Of a DNA stretch of 64,000 nt, positions 44,788 to 54,481 are shown in pieces. The translations under genes and the position numbers were made by a program. The notes beneath the pieces are model-generated. The model saw only the letters and a program-made list of their open reading frames with translations, had not been told where the DNA came from and made no database searches. The first letter of the stretch is position 1. Every line of letters starts with the position of its first letter. Source of the DNA: JAGVLN01 sp964515755 (lineage in GTDB: Bacteria; Pseudomonadota; Alphaproteobacteria; Rickettsiales; JABSSG01); NCBI GenBank assembly GCA_964515755.1, contig CAZEVK010000003.1:1-64000 (forward strand), in the 5' to 3' direction.

Positions 44788-45534
44788 TCAATCCATATTG
44801 TGAGAGTTATTCTCTATTGCTTTAAATATGCCGATTAAAGTGTTTATTTCTTTAGAGGTAATTTTATCAACACGCTTAAAGATATTCTTAATATTGTGGA
44901 GCATAGTAGGCCTCTTCTCATAAACCTGATAAAAATTAGTTTTATCCATTATTTGCTCTAAATGATTGAAAAAATTTAGTATTTCTTTTTGGGTAGCTAT
45001 TTCATTATTTCTGGTCGGAATGCTTATTATGCTATTAGCATTGTTGATTTTACGCAATTCATAGCAAATTATTGCTACAGCCGCCGCTAGGTTCATTGAG
45101 GTAAAGTTTTCATTAACTTCTATAGACACTAACTTATTGGCTAATACTACCTCATCATTTTCCAAGCCACTTCTTTCGGCGCCAAATACTATACCTATTT
45201 TTTGAGATAAGATTTCTGACGTTAATACTTCGTTATATAAATTATTAGCGCTAATAATATTTTTATTAAGATCTCTGCGTCGGGAAGTAGTCGCAAAAAT
45301 AAGTTCAAGATCAGCTATAGCTGTTTCAAAGTCATTAAATATCTGTGCATTTTCAACAAGATGGCTAGCTCCTACAGCTGTATATAAAGCTGCTTCATTA
45401 GGCCAGCCATCACGAGGATTAATTATACGCAGAGATGTGAAGCCAAAATTTAGCATCGCTCTTGCTGCTGTACCTATGTTTTCTCCTAACTGTGGTCTTG
45501 CTAGAATGATTACTGGAGAAGAATTATTATCCAT
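44788..45534 (-). CDS. TrmJ-like SPOUT RNA methyltransferase
   Basis: This SAM-dependent enzyme of the TrmH/SPOUT superfamily is predicted to 2'-O-methylate tRNA at position 32. The N-terminus has IILARPQLGENIGTAARAM, followed by RDGWPN; the knot motifs are GIVFGAERSGL and SMNLAAAVAI. All three SPOUT motifs are present. The C-terminal helical tail (to 248 aa) is as in TrmJ/LasT. Its start codon follows the cysS stop with no space, so the two genes are coupled. Confidence 0.9.
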   Translation of the reverse strand: MDNNSSPVIILARPQLGENIGTAARAMLNFGFTSLRIINPRDGWPNEAALYTAVGASHLVENAQIFNDFETAIADLELIFATTSRRRDLNKNIISANNLYNEVLTSEILSQKIGIVFGAERSGLENDEVVLANKLVSIEVNENFTSMNLAAAVAIICYELRKINNANSIISIPTRNNEIATQKEILNFFNHLEQIMDKTNFYQVYEKRPTMLHNIKNIFKRVDKITSKEINTLIGIFKAIENNSHNMD

Positions 45535-46914
45535 TTACTCAACCTTACGCCAGGTAGTTGTTCCGTTCGGTAAGTCTTCTATCATAATCCCTTTTGCTTT
45601 CAAATTATTTCGGATTTCATCAGCAATAGCCCAATCTTTATTAAGCTTTGCTTTTTTTCTTTTCTCAATCTCTGATATTATTACCTGGTTGTCATCTTGG
45701 CCAAACCATTCATATGGTTTTTTTTCGAAAAAACCTAATAACTGTCCAGTATTATACAGTGTATTTGCTAATCTAATTTTTTCATCTTGATTACTAGCTT
45801 TATGAAAATTTTTGGCTATGGCGTGCAATATTGCTAGAGCTTCTGGAGAGTTAAGGTCATCACATAGTTTTTGTTGTACTTTATCAAGATATTGTTGCTC
45901 TATTTGATCGCCATTCTTGAATTCAATAATTCTATAAAAATTATCTAATGTTTTTTGAGCATCTGTCTTAGCTTTATTATTCCAATTTAGAGGTTTACGA
46001 TAATGAGTTGCTAACAAAATATAACGAATAGTTTCCCCAGCAATTTTTTTCTCTAACAATTCATTTACTGTGAAAAAATTTCCTAAAGATTTACTCATTT
46101 TTTCACCATCAACAGTCAAGAATCCATTATGTACCCAGAATGTAGCATAATTGCTATGTTCAAAGCAGGAGCAGCTTTGAGCAACTTCATTAGTATGATG
46201 AGGAAAAATTAAATCAATACCGCCTCCATGAATATCAAAATCTTGACCTAAATATTTGGTACTCATAGCAGTGCATTCAATATGCCATCCAGGACGACCT
46301 TTGCCCCATGGGCTATCAAAAGTAGCGGAAGTATCATTGGTTGCTTCTATTGGCTTCCAAAGTACAAAATCTGCTGGATGTTTTTTATTTTCACTTACAT
46401 CAATTCTGCTACCTGCAATTAACTCATTTAAAGACCTGCCTGATAAATTTGTATAGTTTTTATAACTTCTAACATCAAAATATACGTGATTATTAGCTAC
46501 GTAAGCATGATTTTTTTCAATCAATTTTATAATAATCTCGATCATTTCATTGATATGCTCTGTTGCTTTAGGCTCTATGTTGGGTGATAGACAGTTTAAA
46601 GCTTTCATATCACTTTCAAAATAACTGATCATTTCTTTAGTAAGATTATTAATACTTATCTTTCTTTCTTTTGCAGCATCACAAATTTTATCATCAACAT
46701 CCGTAATGTTACGCACATACAAAACTTGTTTTTGTCCGTATATGTGAGTAAGCAATCTATATAGTAAATCGTAAACGACTGTTGATCTAGCATTACCGAT
46801 ATGAGGGCGGTCGTATACGGTTGGGCCGCAAACATACATGGTAACGGTCTTACTATTTAAAGGTGTGAATTTTTGTTTTGTTTTAGTTAAAGTATTATAG
46901 AGATTAATTGTCAT
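45535..46914 (-). CDS. cysS: cysteinyl-tRNA synthetase
   Basis: CysRS charges tRNA-Cys. This class I synthetase has the HIGH-like motif in CGPTVYDRPHIGNARS, whose first cysteine is a zinc ligand, the other zinc ligands in ECTAMS and HHTNE, and the KMSKS motif in GEKMSKSLGNF. Length (459 aa) is typical. It is directly followed by the TrmJ-like gene. A 34-codon open stretch ends in TAATG, sharing one base with the cysS start, which hints at a coupled upstream reading frame. Confidence 0.97.
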   Translation of the reverse strand: MTINLYNTLTKTKQKFTPLNSKTVTMYVCGPTVYDRPHIGNARSTVVYDLLYRLLTHIYGQKQVLYVRNITDVDDKICDAAKERKISINNLTKEMISYFESDMKALNCLSPNIEPKATEHINEMIEIIIKLIEKNHAYVANNHVYFDVRSYKNYTNLSGRSLNELIAGSRIDVSENKKHPADFVLWKPIEATNDTSATFDSPWGKGRPGWHIECTAMSTKYLGQDFDIHGGGIDLIFPHHTNEVAQSCSCFEHSNYATFWVHNGFLTVDGEKMSKSLGNFFTVNELLEKKIAGETIRYILLATHYRKPLNWNNKAKTDAQKTLDNFYRIIEFKNGDQIEQQYLDKVQQKLCDDLNSPEALAILHAIAKNFHKASNQDEKIRLANTLYNTGQLLGFFEKKPYEWFGQDDNQVIISEIEKRKKAKLNKDWAIADEIRNNLKAKGIMIEDLPNGTTTWRKVE

Positions 46915-47018
46915 TATACTATTTTCTTAAAGCCATCTTTTATTAGCTTAATGAATAAGGGATTTTTAGTTTCTTGTCGAGCATAGTCTTTTATGTTATA
47001 CCAATTATAGTCAGTAAT
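46914..47018 (-). other. 34-codon open frame coupled to cysS, no standard start
   Basis: An open stretch reading DYNWYNIKDYARQE… and ending in a basic helix-like tail stops in TAATG, sharing one base with the cysS start codon. It has no ATG, GTG or TTG; the first possible codon is ATT at 47018. It could be a tiny gene with a rare start or the tail of a lost gene. Confidence 0.3.
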
Positions 47019-47034
47019 TTAATTAAGGTTTTAC

Positions 47035-48912
47035 GTGATTTTAAAGCGTTCGCAAATTATTTTTTTACACGACCTTTTGTTAATTAATTTTAGCTTTAAT
47101 TTTGCACTAGGTATTAGGTTATTAGATGAAATTTCGTTATACAAATTTAGTACTAGCTATTTTGAGTATAGTTCAATATTTTTTCTAGTATCCTCTGTTT
47201 TTCTTTATTTTTCAAAGCTTTATCAAAGAAGTTGGCGCTATTCTTCAGAGCAAGATTATTTATTTGTCATACAAACTTGTTTGGCTATAACTATGATTTA
47301 TTCTTTAACGATGTTTTTTATCAATCGTCTCACTGGAGTTCCAAGATCAGTTATTGTTGTTAACTGTTTCTTAATGCCTATGTTACTAATAGGAACTAGA
47401 ATATTATACAAATTATTCAAACTTCAGAACACAAATAAAATTTTAGATCAGGCTGTGCCGGTTTTGATTGTTGGGTTAGATAATCGTATAGAATTATTCT
47501 TAAGAGAAGTATTTTTATCAGGTAACAGTCCTTATTTGCCAATTGGTATTATTGATAATAACAAAACTAAAATTGGCAGTAAAATTTATAACGTCGAAGT
47601 TTATGGAACTTTAGGAGAATTTGAAAAAGTTTACTCTAAATTAAAAGCTAAAGGTATATTACCTAAAAGACTAATTGTTACAGAGCAATATTGTGTAGGA
47701 GAATATTTTAAACAGCTAATTAGCATTTCTGATAGTTATGGCATTAAACTTGGAAGATTGCCACAATTGGCTGAATTACACTATAAATTAGAGAAAGCTT
47801 CATCTTCACAACCAATTATCATTGAAGATCTATTACCTAGAGAGCAGAATTTTCATGATAAAGACCAGCTGTCATTTTTTTTAAATAAAAAAACTGTATT
47901 AGTAACTGGTGCTGGTGGAACTATAGGTGGTGAATTAGTGAGGCAGATAGTTGATTTTAAGCCAAAAAAACTTATTGTTTTAGATAACGCAGAGTTTAAT
48001 TTATATAAAATAATAAATGAGCTTAAGTCTGTTCATCCAACTTTGCAATTTAGCTCTTATGTAACTGATATTAGAGATAAAATTCAATTAGAACGTGTCT
48101 TTTTAAAAGAACGTCCAGAGATAGTATTTCATGCTGCAGCATTAAAGCATGTGCCAATTGTTGAAGAAAATATTACAGAGGGTATAATGACTAATATTTT
48201 TGGTACAGTTAACATTGCTACTTTAGCACTAAAATATAAATCTGAGTCTATGATTTTCATTTCCACCGACAAGGCGGTCAATCCAACTAATGTTCTTGGG
48301 GCAACAAAACGTATTGCTGAAAAATATTTACAAGGAATTGGTCAAAAATATATCAATAAAAAAACCAACTTTGTTTCAGTAAGGTTTGGTAATGTTTTAG
48401 GTTCTTCTGGTTCGGTTATACCAATGTTTGAACAACAAATTAGTGCTGGTGGTCCGGTTACAGTTACAGATCCTAAAATTGAAAGATATTTCATGACTTT
48501 GCGCGAAGCTGTTCAGTTAGTATTACAGGCAGGAAAAAAAGGCTCTATTTCAGATAATATTTCTCATAGTCATGTTTATGTTCTTGATATGGGTAAGCCT
48601 GTTAAAATTAAAGATCTAGCGCAACAAATGATAGAATTATCTGGTTTAAAAGTTGGTGTCGATATAAATATTGAATATACTGGTCTTAGACCAGGTGAAA
48701 AATTGTACGAAGAGTTATTTTATAAAGATGAACAGCCTGAGCCTACAGAATATAAATCTGTAATGGTAGCAAGGCCAGAATTAATAGACTTTGATCAGTT
48801 AAATATAATGCTAAAGAAGCTTAACTTTATTGCGACTTCTAAAGATGGCACTAGTAATAAAGAGATCAAGATGTTTTTGAAAAAGATTATATCTGAGTAT
48901 AATCAAAGTTAA
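47035..48912 (+). CDS. CapD/WbpM-like nucleotide-sugar dehydratase, membrane type
   Basis: This 625-residue protein is predicted to make a UDP-4-keto-6-deoxy sugar for surface polysaccharide. Four N-terminal helices (to about residue 125) and a CoA-binding-like Rossmann domain precede the catalytic SDR domain. That domain starts with VTGAGGTIGGELV near 287 and includes DNAEFNLY and STDKAVNPTNVLGATKR. This three-part layout is that of WbpM, PglF and CapD. The start is a GTG at 47035. It is divergent from cysS and 25 bases upstream of rodA. Confidence 0.92.
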   Translation: MILKRSQIIFLHDLLLINFSFNFALGIRLLDEISLYKFSTSYFEYSSIFFLVSSVFLYFSKLYQRSWRYSSEQDYLFVIQTCLAITMIYSLTMFFINRLTGVPRSVIVVNCFLMPMLLIGTRILYKLFKLQNTNKILDQAVPVLIVGLDNRIELFLREVFLSGNSPYLPIGIIDNNKTKIGSKIYNVEVYGTLGEFEKVYSKLKAKGILPKRLIVTEQYCVGEYFKQLISISDSYGIKLGRLPQLAELHYKLEKASSSQPIIIEDLLPREQNFHDKDQLSFFLNKKTVLVTGAGGTIGGELVRQIVDFKPKKLIVLDNAEFNLYKIINELKSVHPTLQFSSYVTDIRDKIQLERVFLKERPEIVFHAAALKHVPIVEENITEGIMTNIFGTVNIATLALKYKSESMIFISTDKAVNPTNVLGATKRIAEKYLQGIGQKYINKKTNFVSVRFGNVLGSSGSVIPMFEQQISAGGPVTVTDPKIERYFMTLREAVQLVLQAGKKGSISDNISHSHVYVLDMGKPVKIKDLAQQMIELSGLKVGVDINIEYTGLRPGEKLYEELFYKDEQPEPTEYKSVMVARPELIDFDQLNIMLKKLNFIATSKDGTSNKEIKMFLKKIISEYNQS

Positions 48913-48937
48913 TTATCAAGATAGTGATTACTAATTC

Positions 48938-50065
48938 ATGTTTATAAAAATTCAAAAAATTCTTGCTAGTTTAAAGCTTATGCCTTGGTTTATGATTCTA
49001 ATTGTCACTTTAATATCATCAATCGGATTTATCTTGCTGTATGATGCTGCTTCTGGTTCGATGGAGCCGTGGGCTATTAAACAGATTTCTTTTTTTATCA
49101 TTTTTTCTATAATTATGCTTACTATTGGATTAATAGATCTTAAAATAATTTATCAGCTTTCATATGTTTTTTATAGCTTAACCTTAATTTTACTAGTCTT
49201 AGTAGAGATTCTTGGACATAATGCTATGGGTGCAACGCGTTGGGTTAACTTAGGATTTATGAAATTACAACCTGCAGAACCAATGAAATTGGCAATAATA
49301 TTAGCTTTAGCTCGCTATTTTCATACGCTACCTTATCAAAATATAAAAATTAGATCGTTAATTGTTCCAATTATAATATTGTTGGCGCCTGTGTTATTAA
49401 TAATTAAACAACCTGATTTAGGGACCGGAATGATTACACTAATGGTTGGTGCAATAATGCTTTTCATCGCTGGTGTCAAAATGTGGAAATTTGTTCTTTC
49501 ATTTGTCGCTGTATTAGCCTCTTTACCAATTATTTGGCATTATTTATATGATTATCAGAAGCAGAGGATTTTGATCTTTTTTAACCCTGAGAGCGACCCT
49601 TTAGGAGATGGTTATAATATTATTCAATCAAAAATAGCTATAGGCTCTGGTGGCTTATTCGGTAAAGGAATGATGTTTGGAAGTCAGGCACAATTACAGT
49701 TTTTACCAGAACATCAGACAGATTTTATATTTCCTATGTTTGCCGAGGAATTTGGTTTTTTTGGTGTATTATGTGTGATTTTTTTATATTTTATATTAAT
49801 TATTTATGGTACTAGCATTTCATTAAATTGTAGAAGTCATTTCGGAAGATTAATTGCTTATGGGGTTGTATCGATGTTTTTTGTTCATATTTTTATTAAT
49901 ATGGGTATGGTAATGGGCTTATTACCAGTAGTTGGTGTACCTTTACCTTTATTATCTTATGGCGGCACAATTATGGCTACCATTTTGATCGCATTTGGAT
50001 TATTAATTAATGTACATCTTAATAGTAGAACAGTTTTATCACAAAGTTCGATTGGGATGATCTAA
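48938..50065 (+). CDS. rodA: rod shape-determining SEDS glycosyltransferase RodA
   Basis: RodA polymerises peptidoglycan glycan strands in side-wall growth together with PBP2. It has about ten helices and conserved SEDS segments: GATRWVNLGFMKLQPAEPMKLA, whose catalytic-region residues lie in the adjacent loops, KQPDLGTG, and the late FPMFAEEFGFFG and PLPLLSYGGT. Length (375 aa) fits RodA rather than the longer FtsW. It is followed 20 bases later by hpf. Its presence indicates the organism still builds a cell wall. Confidence 0.95.
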   Translation: MFIKIQKILASLKLMPWFMILIVTLISSIGFILLYDAASGSMEPWAIKQISFFIIFSIIMLTIGLIDLKIIYQLSYVFYSLTLILLVLVEILGHNAMGATRWVNLGFMKLQPAEPMKLAIILALARYFHTLPYQNIKIRSLIVPIIILLAPVLLIIKQPDLGTGMITLMVGAIMLFIAGVKMWKFVLSFVAVLASLPIIWHYLYDYQKQRILIFFNPESDPLGDGYNIIQSKIAIGSGGLFGKGMMFGSQAQLQFLPEHQTDFIFPMFAEEFGFFGVLCVIFLYFILIIYGTSISLNCRSHFGRLIAYGVVSMFFVHIFINMGMVMGLLPVVGVPLPLLSYGGTIMATILIAFGLLINVHLNSRTVLSQSSIGMI

Positions 50066-50085
50066 CACAGATATAGGAGTGAATT

Positions 50086-50433
50086 ATGCAAGTTATAGTA
50101 TCAGGTCAAGGAGTTAGTACTGGTCAAGCTTTACAAGATTATGTTAAAGAAAAATTGACTGCTTATGTAATTAAATATTTTGAACATGCTATTGATGCTC
50201 ATGTAGTGTTTCATAAGCAGTCTGCTTTTTTTAAAGTAGATATAATCATAAATGATGGTACAGGTATGCACCTACCTATTAAGGGAGAAGATGAATCTGA
50301 TGATATTTATAGCGCTTTTGATAAGGCTTTAGTTAAAGCAGAGCATCAATTAAGAAAGCATAAAGCAAAGATAAAAGATCATCATAAAGCAAAATTTGGC
50401 GAGTTTTTAAGAAATGATAATATGGACTCATAA
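50086..50433 (+). CDS. hpf: ribosome hibernation-promoting factor, short form
   Basis: Hpf binds the 30S decoding centre and helps 100S dimer formation in resting cells. The 115-residue protein has the beta-alpha-beta-beta-beta-alpha fold pattern and no C-terminal dimerisation extension, so it is the short form. The basic helix (AEHQLRKHKAKIKDHHK) at the end is typical. A good AGGAG Shine-Dalgarno is present. It follows rodA at 20 bases, and a terminator-like hairpin lies about 100 bases downstream. Confidence 0.88.
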   Translation: MQVIVSGQGVSTGQALQDYVKEKLTAYVIKYFEHAIDAHVVFHKQSAFFKVDIIINDGTGMHLPIKGEDESDDIYSAFDKALVKAEHQLRKHKAKIKDHHKAKFGEFLRNDNMDS

Positions 50434-50535
50434 GAGCTAAACTGCTTTTAGTGCGTAATGTTTATTCTATAAACTATACTTGTTTGCATCTTCATGTTTT
50501 ATGTGTGTTTTTATAAAGCTTTTTACAACAAAAAT

Positions 50536-50558
50536 AAAAATAACCTAAGGTTTTTTTT
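50536..50558 (+). terminator. candidate intrinsic terminator after hpf
   Basis: AAAAATAACC pairs with GGTTTTTTTT (one T-T mismatch) around a 3-base loop and ends in a run of eight T. The remaining part of the 316-base gap 50434-50749 shows no gene. Confidence 0.45.
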
Positions 50559-50749
50559 AAGGTCTGAAGATTTAGCATTTGCTTGAAAATGTAAAAAACT
50601 GTGCCAATGCTATAAAATTCTATTTTACTTGAATTCGCTTATGTTTATATTTTATGATGCTGGTTAGTCTAGTCTCGTAATTAAAATTCATTGCAATTAT
50701 TGGCTCGATAGTATATTCATAAGTACATAGTTCAAGGTTTGATTTAGTT

Positions 50750-51382
50750 ATGGCAGACATTATTCAAGAAGTCACAGAAGATATAAAAGCAGAAAAGTTT
50801 TTGTATGTCATTAAAAATTTTACTAAGATCTTTGTCGTAATTTCTTTAGTAATTTTGTTGATAACATCTATAATTGTTTACAGTAACTTTAAATATGAAC
50901 AAAAACAGTTAGCTTTTAGTAAAGATTATTTTAGCATAATTAATGCTAATGTAGCTGGTTATTCTGATTTATATACAAAAATCACTTCTGGTAATTCAGA
51001 ATCTTATGCTCCTATGTCAGTAATTTCTTATTCTAAGATATTGATATCACAAAAAAAATACAATGATGCTTTTAATCTACTTGTTGATTTATATAATAAT
51101 AAAGAAAACGAACTTGTCTTTAGAAATATTTCTAGAGTTTTGATTATGTCGACAATTATAAATAATAATTTGCAAGACTTTCAAGTATACAATAAATTGG
51201 GTGATACAAGTATTTCTGAACCTTTTTATGATCTAATAAAATTGTTATATGCTCAGATTTTATTAATTAAGAATCAAGATTTGGAAGCGAAAAATATTTT
51301 AGTAGAATTTGTGAAAAGTTCAGGAGCGTTCGATAATACAAGCTCTTTAGCTAATATTTTACTTAGTAATATTGATAATTAA
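50750..51382 (+). CDS. YfgM-like membrane-anchored TPR protein
   Basis: This 210-residue protein has a short cytosolic start, one membrane helix (about residues 25-46) and a helical periplasmic domain with the TPR-like pattern of the YfgM/TPR_21 family. In E. coli, YfgM works with the PpiD chaperone at the Sec translocon. The order yfgM-bamB-der is the same as in E. coli, which strengthens the call because sequence conservation is low. It is 18 bases upstream of bamB. Confidence 0.75.
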   Translation: MADIIQEVTEDIKAEKFLYVIKNFTKIFVVISLVILLITSIIVYSNFKYEQKQLAFSKDYFSIINANVAGYSDLYTKITSGNSESYAPMSVISYSKILISQKKYNDAFNLLVDLYNNKENELVFRNISRVLIMSTIINNNLQDFQVYNKLGDTSISEPFYDLIKLLYAQILLIKNQDLEAKNILVEFVKSSGAFDNTSSLANILLSNIDN

Positions 51383-51400
51383 TTAAAGGAAATTATTATT

Positions 51401-52726
51401 ATGAATAAAGTTTTGAAGATATTACTATTATTTATAGTAACAGCATCTGTTTTTGGTTGTGCAAATAAAGATAAAATTAAGAAATTGCCAGGAAAATATA
51501 TTGAGTTAATGCAAGAAATTGAATATGCGCAGCCAGACAAAGCTTTAGCTGCAAAAACTATTACAATTCCAAATTTGCAAATAAATGATAAATGGTTGAA
51601 TAGTAATTTTTCTGTATCTTCTATACCTGAAAATATTAAAATAGAACCAGAGCTCACTTATAAAATTAATAGTTTAAAGCTAGCGCATTCAAACAATTTT
51701 TATGGTGTAAGTACTACTCCTGTAATATTTAATAATATACTTTATAGCTTTAATAATAGTGGATATGTTGCTGCTTATAACGTGAGTGATTTGTCCAAAT
51801 TAGTATGGTCAAAGAAATTACTCTCAAAAGATATAGCAAAAGACAGCATTGGTGGAGGATTAGTTTGTGATAAAGATTTTTTAGTTATAACCTTTGGTAA
51901 TACTAGTCTTATTGCTTTAAATAAAGATGATGGTTCGGAGATCTGGAATTATAATCTTAGTAGTATTGCAAGATCTACCCCTACTATCAAAGATAATAAG
52001 GTTTTTGTTCTAACAGTGGATAACAGACTATATTGCATAGATTTGTATACTGGAAAGCTTTTATGGACGCATGAGGGCGCTATTGAGCAGTTTGGAGTAT
52101 TTGGATCTGCCTCACCCGTTGTTAGTGGTAATTTAGTTATTGTTCCTCATTCTTCGGGTCAGTTAAATGCTCTAAATATTAAGAGTGGAGAAGTTGTATG
52201 GCAACTAAGTTTGATTAAATCTACAGATAATAGCACTATGTTATACTTAAATGATATTGATATGACTCCTATAATTAATCAGGATGTTCTTTATGTATCT
52301 AATTATGCAGGTACTATGTTTGCAGTAGATGTCAGTACTGGCCAGATAAAGTGGACAAATGATTCTGTTGGTGGCAATAAATTTGCTTGGATTGCAGGGA
52401 ATTATATTTATTCGGTGAATAAATATAATCAACTTACTGCAGTATTAAAACAAACAGGACATGTTAAATGGGTTACTGATTTAGTAGAAAAAATTACCAC
52501 AAAAAGTAAATCAAACAAAGATAAAGTTGTTATAAGTGGTCCTGTCATGGTTAATAGCATGCTTTATCTAACAAATTCTGATGGAAAATTGAGTGTTTTC
52601 AATCCAATAAGTGGTGCTAAACTTAGTGAATATTCAATTTCTAAAAATGTTTACTCACCACCTATTGCAGTTGGAGATAAAATATATTTTATCAATAATT
52701 CCGGAATACTATCGGTAGTTAGGTAA
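51401..52726 (+). CDS. bamB: outer membrane assembly lipoprotein BamB
   Basis: BamB is the beta-propeller lipoprotein of the BAM complex that inserts outer-membrane proteins. The signal ends in VFGC with Cys20. Eight PQQ-like blades follow; recurring units such as LIALNKDDGSEIWNYN, LYCIDLYTGKLLWTHE and LNALNIKSGEVVWQL are easy to see. At 441 residues it is longer than the E. coli protein (392), mainly by an N-terminal stretch of about 60 residues. It is co-transcribed with the YfgM-like gene and der (6 bases apart). Confidence 0.93.
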   Translation: MNKVLKILLLFIVTASVFGCANKDKIKKLPGKYIELMQEIEYAQPDKALAAKTITIPNLQINDKWLNSNFSVSSIPENIKIEPELTYKINSLKLAHSNNFYGVSTTPVIFNNILYSFNNSGYVAAYNVSDLSKLVWSKKLLSKDIAKDSIGGGLVCDKDFLVITFGNTSLIALNKDDGSEIWNYNLSSIARSTPTIKDNKVFVLTVDNRLYCIDLYTGKLLWTHEGAIEQFGVFGSASPVVSGNLVIVPHSSGQLNALNIKSGEVVWQLSLIKSTDNSTMLYLNDIDMTPIINQDVLYVSNYAGTMFAVDVSTGQIKWTNDSVGGNKFAWIAGNYIYSVNKYNQLTAVLKQTGHVKWVTDLVEKITTKSKSNKDKVVISGPVMVNSMLYLTNSDGKLSVFNPISGAKLSEYSISKNVYSPPIAVGDKIYFINNSGILSVVR

Positions 52727-52732
52727 TATATC

Positions 52733-54076
52733 ATGCTTACTGTTGCTATAGTTGGTAGGCCTAATGTAGGCAAATCTACTCTTTTTAATCGACTATCAGT
52801 TTCTGGTAAAGCTATTGTGCATGATCTTCCTGGTGTTACCAGGGACGTAAAAGAAACAATAGCTGTATTAGGGGAGCTTACTTTCAAACTTCTAGATACT
52901 GCTGGTCTTGATTTTCATACTAAGCAAAGTCAACTATCAATTAAGACTATCTCTCATACTGAGTTAGCTATAAGTAATTCTAATGTTGTCCTTTTTGTTG
53001 TTGATGGTAAGAGCGGTATTACTAATGAAGATAAAATTTTTGCAGATTGGCTGCGCAAAAAGAATTTACCAGTTATTGTATTAATAAATAAATGTGATAA
53101 CAAAATAGCTCTAAATAATATTAGTGAATTTTATAAATTTGGTTTTAAAAAAGTTGCTTCTATTTCTGCTGAACATAATAAAGGTATGGGCGATTTACAT
53201 GCTTTATTATCTGAAAATTTAAATTTAGAGTTACAAGAAATTTCTAAAGAATTACCCGAAGATTTAATAAAAATTGCAATAGTTGGAAGACCAAATGTTG
53301 GTAAATCTACATTCATTAATAAGTTACTTAAACAAGAACGATTATTGACTGGTCCTGAACCAGGCGTAACTAGAGACTCTATTTCTTTAAATTGGAAATA
53401 TAAGAACCGTAATTTACAGCTAATTGATACTGCAGGGATTAGAAAGAAAAATAATATTTATCACTTTTTAGAAAAACTTTCTGCGGGACAATCTATTCAA
53501 TCAATTAAAATGGCAGATATTGTTATATTAATGGTTGATGTTACCATGCCTCTTGAAAAGCAAGACCTTACAATAGCAAACCTAGCTTATGAAGAAGGAA
53601 AGCCAGTTGTTTTGGTAATTAATAAAGCTGATCTTATTAAAAATAAGCAGGTTGAAACTGAAGAAATTATTTTTAAAGCGCAGAAAATGCTTAACAATTT
53701 AGGTTCAACTCGTATTAGTTTTGTATCAGCATTGTATAAAACTCATCTTGATCAAGTGATAGATATTTGTATAGAGCTTTATGAGAAATGGCAAATACAG
53801 ATCCCTACATCGAAATTAAATAAATGGTTAGAAGGAGCTGTTGTAAAACATGCTTTGCCTTTGCTCGAAGCAGGTAGAAAAGTGCGTATTAAGTTTGCTA
53901 ATCAAATTAAAAGTAAGCCTCCAACTTTTCAGTTATTTACCAATCGGCCTGATAAAATAACTAAAAGTTATTGTAGATATTTACATCATTCAATGTGTGA
54001 ATATTTTGATTTAGATGGAGTTCCGATTAGATTTAAAATGAAAAAAACATATAATCCATATACTGATACGGATTAA
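52733..54076 (+). CDS. der: ribosome assembly GTPase Der (EngA)
   Basis: Der is a double GTPase needed for 50S maturation. Two G domains are present, each with GRPNVGKST (residues 8-16 and about 184-192), DTAG and NKxD motifs, and a KH-like C-terminal domain from about 350. Length (447 aa) is standard. It is the last gene of the yfgM-bamB-der run and is followed by the iron uptake pair. Confidence 0.97.
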   Translation: MLTVAIVGRPNVGKSTLFNRLSVSGKAIVHDLPGVTRDVKETIAVLGELTFKLLDTAGLDFHTKQSQLSIKTISHTELAISNSNVVLFVVDGKSGITNEDKIFADWLRKKNLPVIVLINKCDNKIALNNISEFYKFGFKKVASISAEHNKGMGDLHALLSENLNLELQEISKELPEDLIKIAIVGRPNVGKSTFINKLLKQERLLTGPEPGVTRDSISLNWKYKNRNLQLIDTAGIRKKNNIYHFLEKLSAGQSIQSIKMADIVILMVDVTMPLEKQDLTIANLAYEEGKPVVLVINKADLIKNKQVETEEIIFKAQKMLNNLGSTRISFVSALYKTHLDQVIDICIELYEKWQIQIPTSKLNKWLEGAVVKHALPLLEAGRKVRIKFANQIKSKPPTFQLFTNRPDKITKSYCRYLHHSMCEYFDLDGVPIRFKMKKTYNPYTDTD

Positions 54077-54147
54077 GTTAGTTTTTTATCCGATAGCTAG
54101 ACTTTATAATAATTATAGTTTAGTATGTCTTAAGATATAATTAATTA

Positions 54148-54480
54148 GTGTATACTGTTTTGTTTAATGTAATTTTGCTGTTCTTTGTATTATTTCCGTT
54201 GAAGGCAGTTGCTGATGCAGAATATATTGATTTACGAATAGTTGACCATAAATTCTTACCGGATACTATTAACGTTCCCGCAGATAAAGTCATCAAAATT
54301 AGAGTAGAGAATTTTGACCCAACTGTTGAAGAGTTTGAAAGCTTTGATCTAAAGCGTGAAAAAATTGTTCCTGCAAAAGGTAAGGTTATTATTATAGTTG
54401 GTCCACTTTCACCAGGTGAATATAGTTTTTTTGGTGAATTTCATCAAGAGACAGCACAAGGTAAGCTAATAGTTAAGTAA
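54148..54480 (+). CDS. periplasmic cupredoxin-like protein of iron uptake (EfeO N-domain type)
   Basis: This 110-residue protein has a signal peptide (about residues 1-23) and a single cupredoxin fold. It resembles the N-terminal cupredoxin domain of EfeO and the stand-alone proteins encoded beside FTR1 permeases: ESFDLKREKIVPAKGK and SPGEYSFFGEFHQETAQGKL are typical. The classic copper ligand cysteine is absent, as in those relatives, and a histidine and acidic residues may bind the metal. The start is a GTG at 54148. It ends 1 base before the permease gene. It probably oxidises or delivers iron to FTR1. Confidence 0.8.
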   Translation: MYTVLFNVILLFFVLFPLKAVADAEYIDLRIVDHKFLPDTINVPADKVIKIRVENFDPTVEEFESFDLKREKIVPAKGKVIIIVGPLSPGEYSFFGEFHQETAQGKLIVK

Positions 54481-54481
54481 T

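Noticed and set aside
44756..44823. Strong plus-strand Shine-Dalgarno (AAAGGAGG) before a 16-codon ATG frame between rpsD and the TrmJ-like gene.
   Set aside because: The frame is tiny and antisense to the end of the TrmJ-like gene, and both neighbours are on the other strand. It is probably a chance purine run.
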